Source: RYN-433 sp036558265 (GTDB lineage Bacteria; Planctomycetota; Phycisphaerae; Tepidisphaerales; Tepidisphaeraceae). Taken from it: a stretch of DNA of 5,288 nt. Position 1 is the first letter of the stretch, and the number at the start of each line of letters is the position of its first letter. The DNA lies in NCBI GenBank assembly GCA_036558265.1, contig DATBFY010000151.1, positions 1-5,288 on the forward strand. The letters run 5' to 3'. Shown here piece by piece: positions 4,667 through 5,288 of the stretch. The position numbers were made by a program, and so were the translations under genes. The notes below the pieces were generated by a model. The model was not told where the DNA came from, ran no database searches, and saw only the letters and a program-made list of their open reading frames with translations.

Positions 4667-5288
4667 TCACCGCCCGAGCTTCTTCCTCTCATGCTCCAGG
4701 AGATAATACTCCAACACGACCCACGACGTGCTCCCCTCTTTCGCCTGACTCCACAATCGCCGCGTCTCCTCGATGTCCCCATCCTCGTAAGCCACGACGC
4801 CGGCGTAAAACAATGCCTTCCACTCATAGCTGTCGTGGGTATGCGGCGGCTTATCACGAAAGCCAGCTCGCACCTGCGCCAGGTCAATCACTCGTCTGAG
4901 CAGCCTGGCAAGCAGGATCGAAAAGTCTGCTCCCATCACAGGCCGCTTCTTGCGTAGGAGCTTGTCGAAGAGTCTTTCAGCCTCCTCGTGCCAGTCTTCG
5001 TCTTTCAACCAGACCGATGCAAACCAAAGGAAAAGTCCGGACTGAAATGTCCCGGTGCTCGAATACTTGAACTTCCCTCTCAGCGCCTCGTCACACGCCC
5101 TCGACCAGACTCGACCAGCGCCGTCCGTATCGCCCATCAGCCACGATACGAGGCCAAAGCCGCATACCCAGACATCGCCGTGGGCAGGACCATGCAAGCG
5201 ATAGTCCAGCATTTCGCGAGTGGCGAACGCACCAAGTGCCGCCTGTAAGTCACCCCTCTCAATTGCGGGATGTGGCTCAGGCAGTTTC
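4667..5288 (-). CDS. unrecognised helical (TPR-like) protein, C-terminal 206 residues; start outside window
   Basis: The frame is open from the right edge to TGA at 4669-4667. Although an ATG exists at 5212, the 25 codons before it (LPEPHPAIERGDLQAALGAF, then ATRE) continue the same protein character and no better start is seen, so the gene begins beyond 5288. Repeating helix-turn patterns of TPR type appear: GDLQAALGAF, GDTDGAGRVWSRACDEAL, EDWHEEAERLFDKLL and GDIEETRRLWSQA. The middle is rich in aromatic residues (YSSTGTFQSGLFLWFASVWL), which might be buried helix rather than a membrane span. There is no signal peptide in the visible part. I do not recognise the family; a protein-binding or immunity-type role is only a guess. 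The DNA is visibly less GC-rich than the PEP-CTERM gene, which may hint at a different origin. Confidence 0.75.
   Translation of the reverse strand, partial: KLPEPHPAIERGDLQAALGAFATREMLDYRLHGPAHGDVWVCGFGLVSWLMGDTDGAGRVWSRACDEALRGKFKYSSTGTFQSGLFLWFASVWLKDEDWHEEAERLFDKLLRKKRPVMGADFSILLARLLRRVIDLAQVRAGFRDKPPHTHDSYEWKALFYAGVVAYEDGDIEETRRLWSQAKEGSTSWVVLEYYLLEHERKKLGR

Overview
The window is GC-rich and most likely comes from a planctomycete or close relative. The evidence is a secreted formylglycine-enzyme-like (SUMF1) protein with a PEP-CTERM tail, a small exported helical protein of the kind I associate with that phylum, and intergenic spacers with GC-rich palindromes. This assignment is inference; there is no rRNA or marker gene. 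I found no tRNA, rRNA or CRISPR array.

Layout, left to right. Positions 1-299 (minus) are the N-terminal 99 residues of an IS110-family transposase cut by the window edge. It is not a closed ORF, so a stop-to-stop ORF listing misses it. Positions 300-613 are non-coding and hold three hairpins, one an 18-bp stem. IS110-group elements encode their bridge RNA directly upstream of the recombinase, so this is the best candidate here for an undescribed functional RNA. Positions 614-1864 (minus) are a complete epoxide hydrolase-like alpha/beta hydrolase. Positions 1865-2072 are a spacer. Positions 2073-2297 and 2333-2785 (both minus) look like a two-gene unit: an exported alpha-helical protein with an internal duplication, followed by a very small membrane protein. 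The start of the second gene is unclear because a good ATG and ribosome binding site lie out of frame across a (GC)6 tract. A 126-bp divergent spacer follows.

Positions 2912-3958 (plus) are the SUMF1-domain PEP-CTERM protein. Its last codons and stop lie inside a strong hairpin. The convergent spacer 3959-4181 carries further palindromes that look like dispersed genomic repeats. Positions 4182-4550 (minus) are a small secreted single-SLBB-domain protein. Positions 4667-5288 (minus) are the C-terminal 206 residues of an unrecognised helical, TPR-like protein that continues past the right edge.

The genes do not form one pathway. The PEP-CTERM and SLBB proteins both point to the cell surface and exopolysaccharide, but they are convergent and not co-transcribed. 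The left end is accessory DNA (an insertion sequence beside a catabolic-type hydrolase). The rest looks like ordinary planctomycete chromosome with repeat-decorated spacers.
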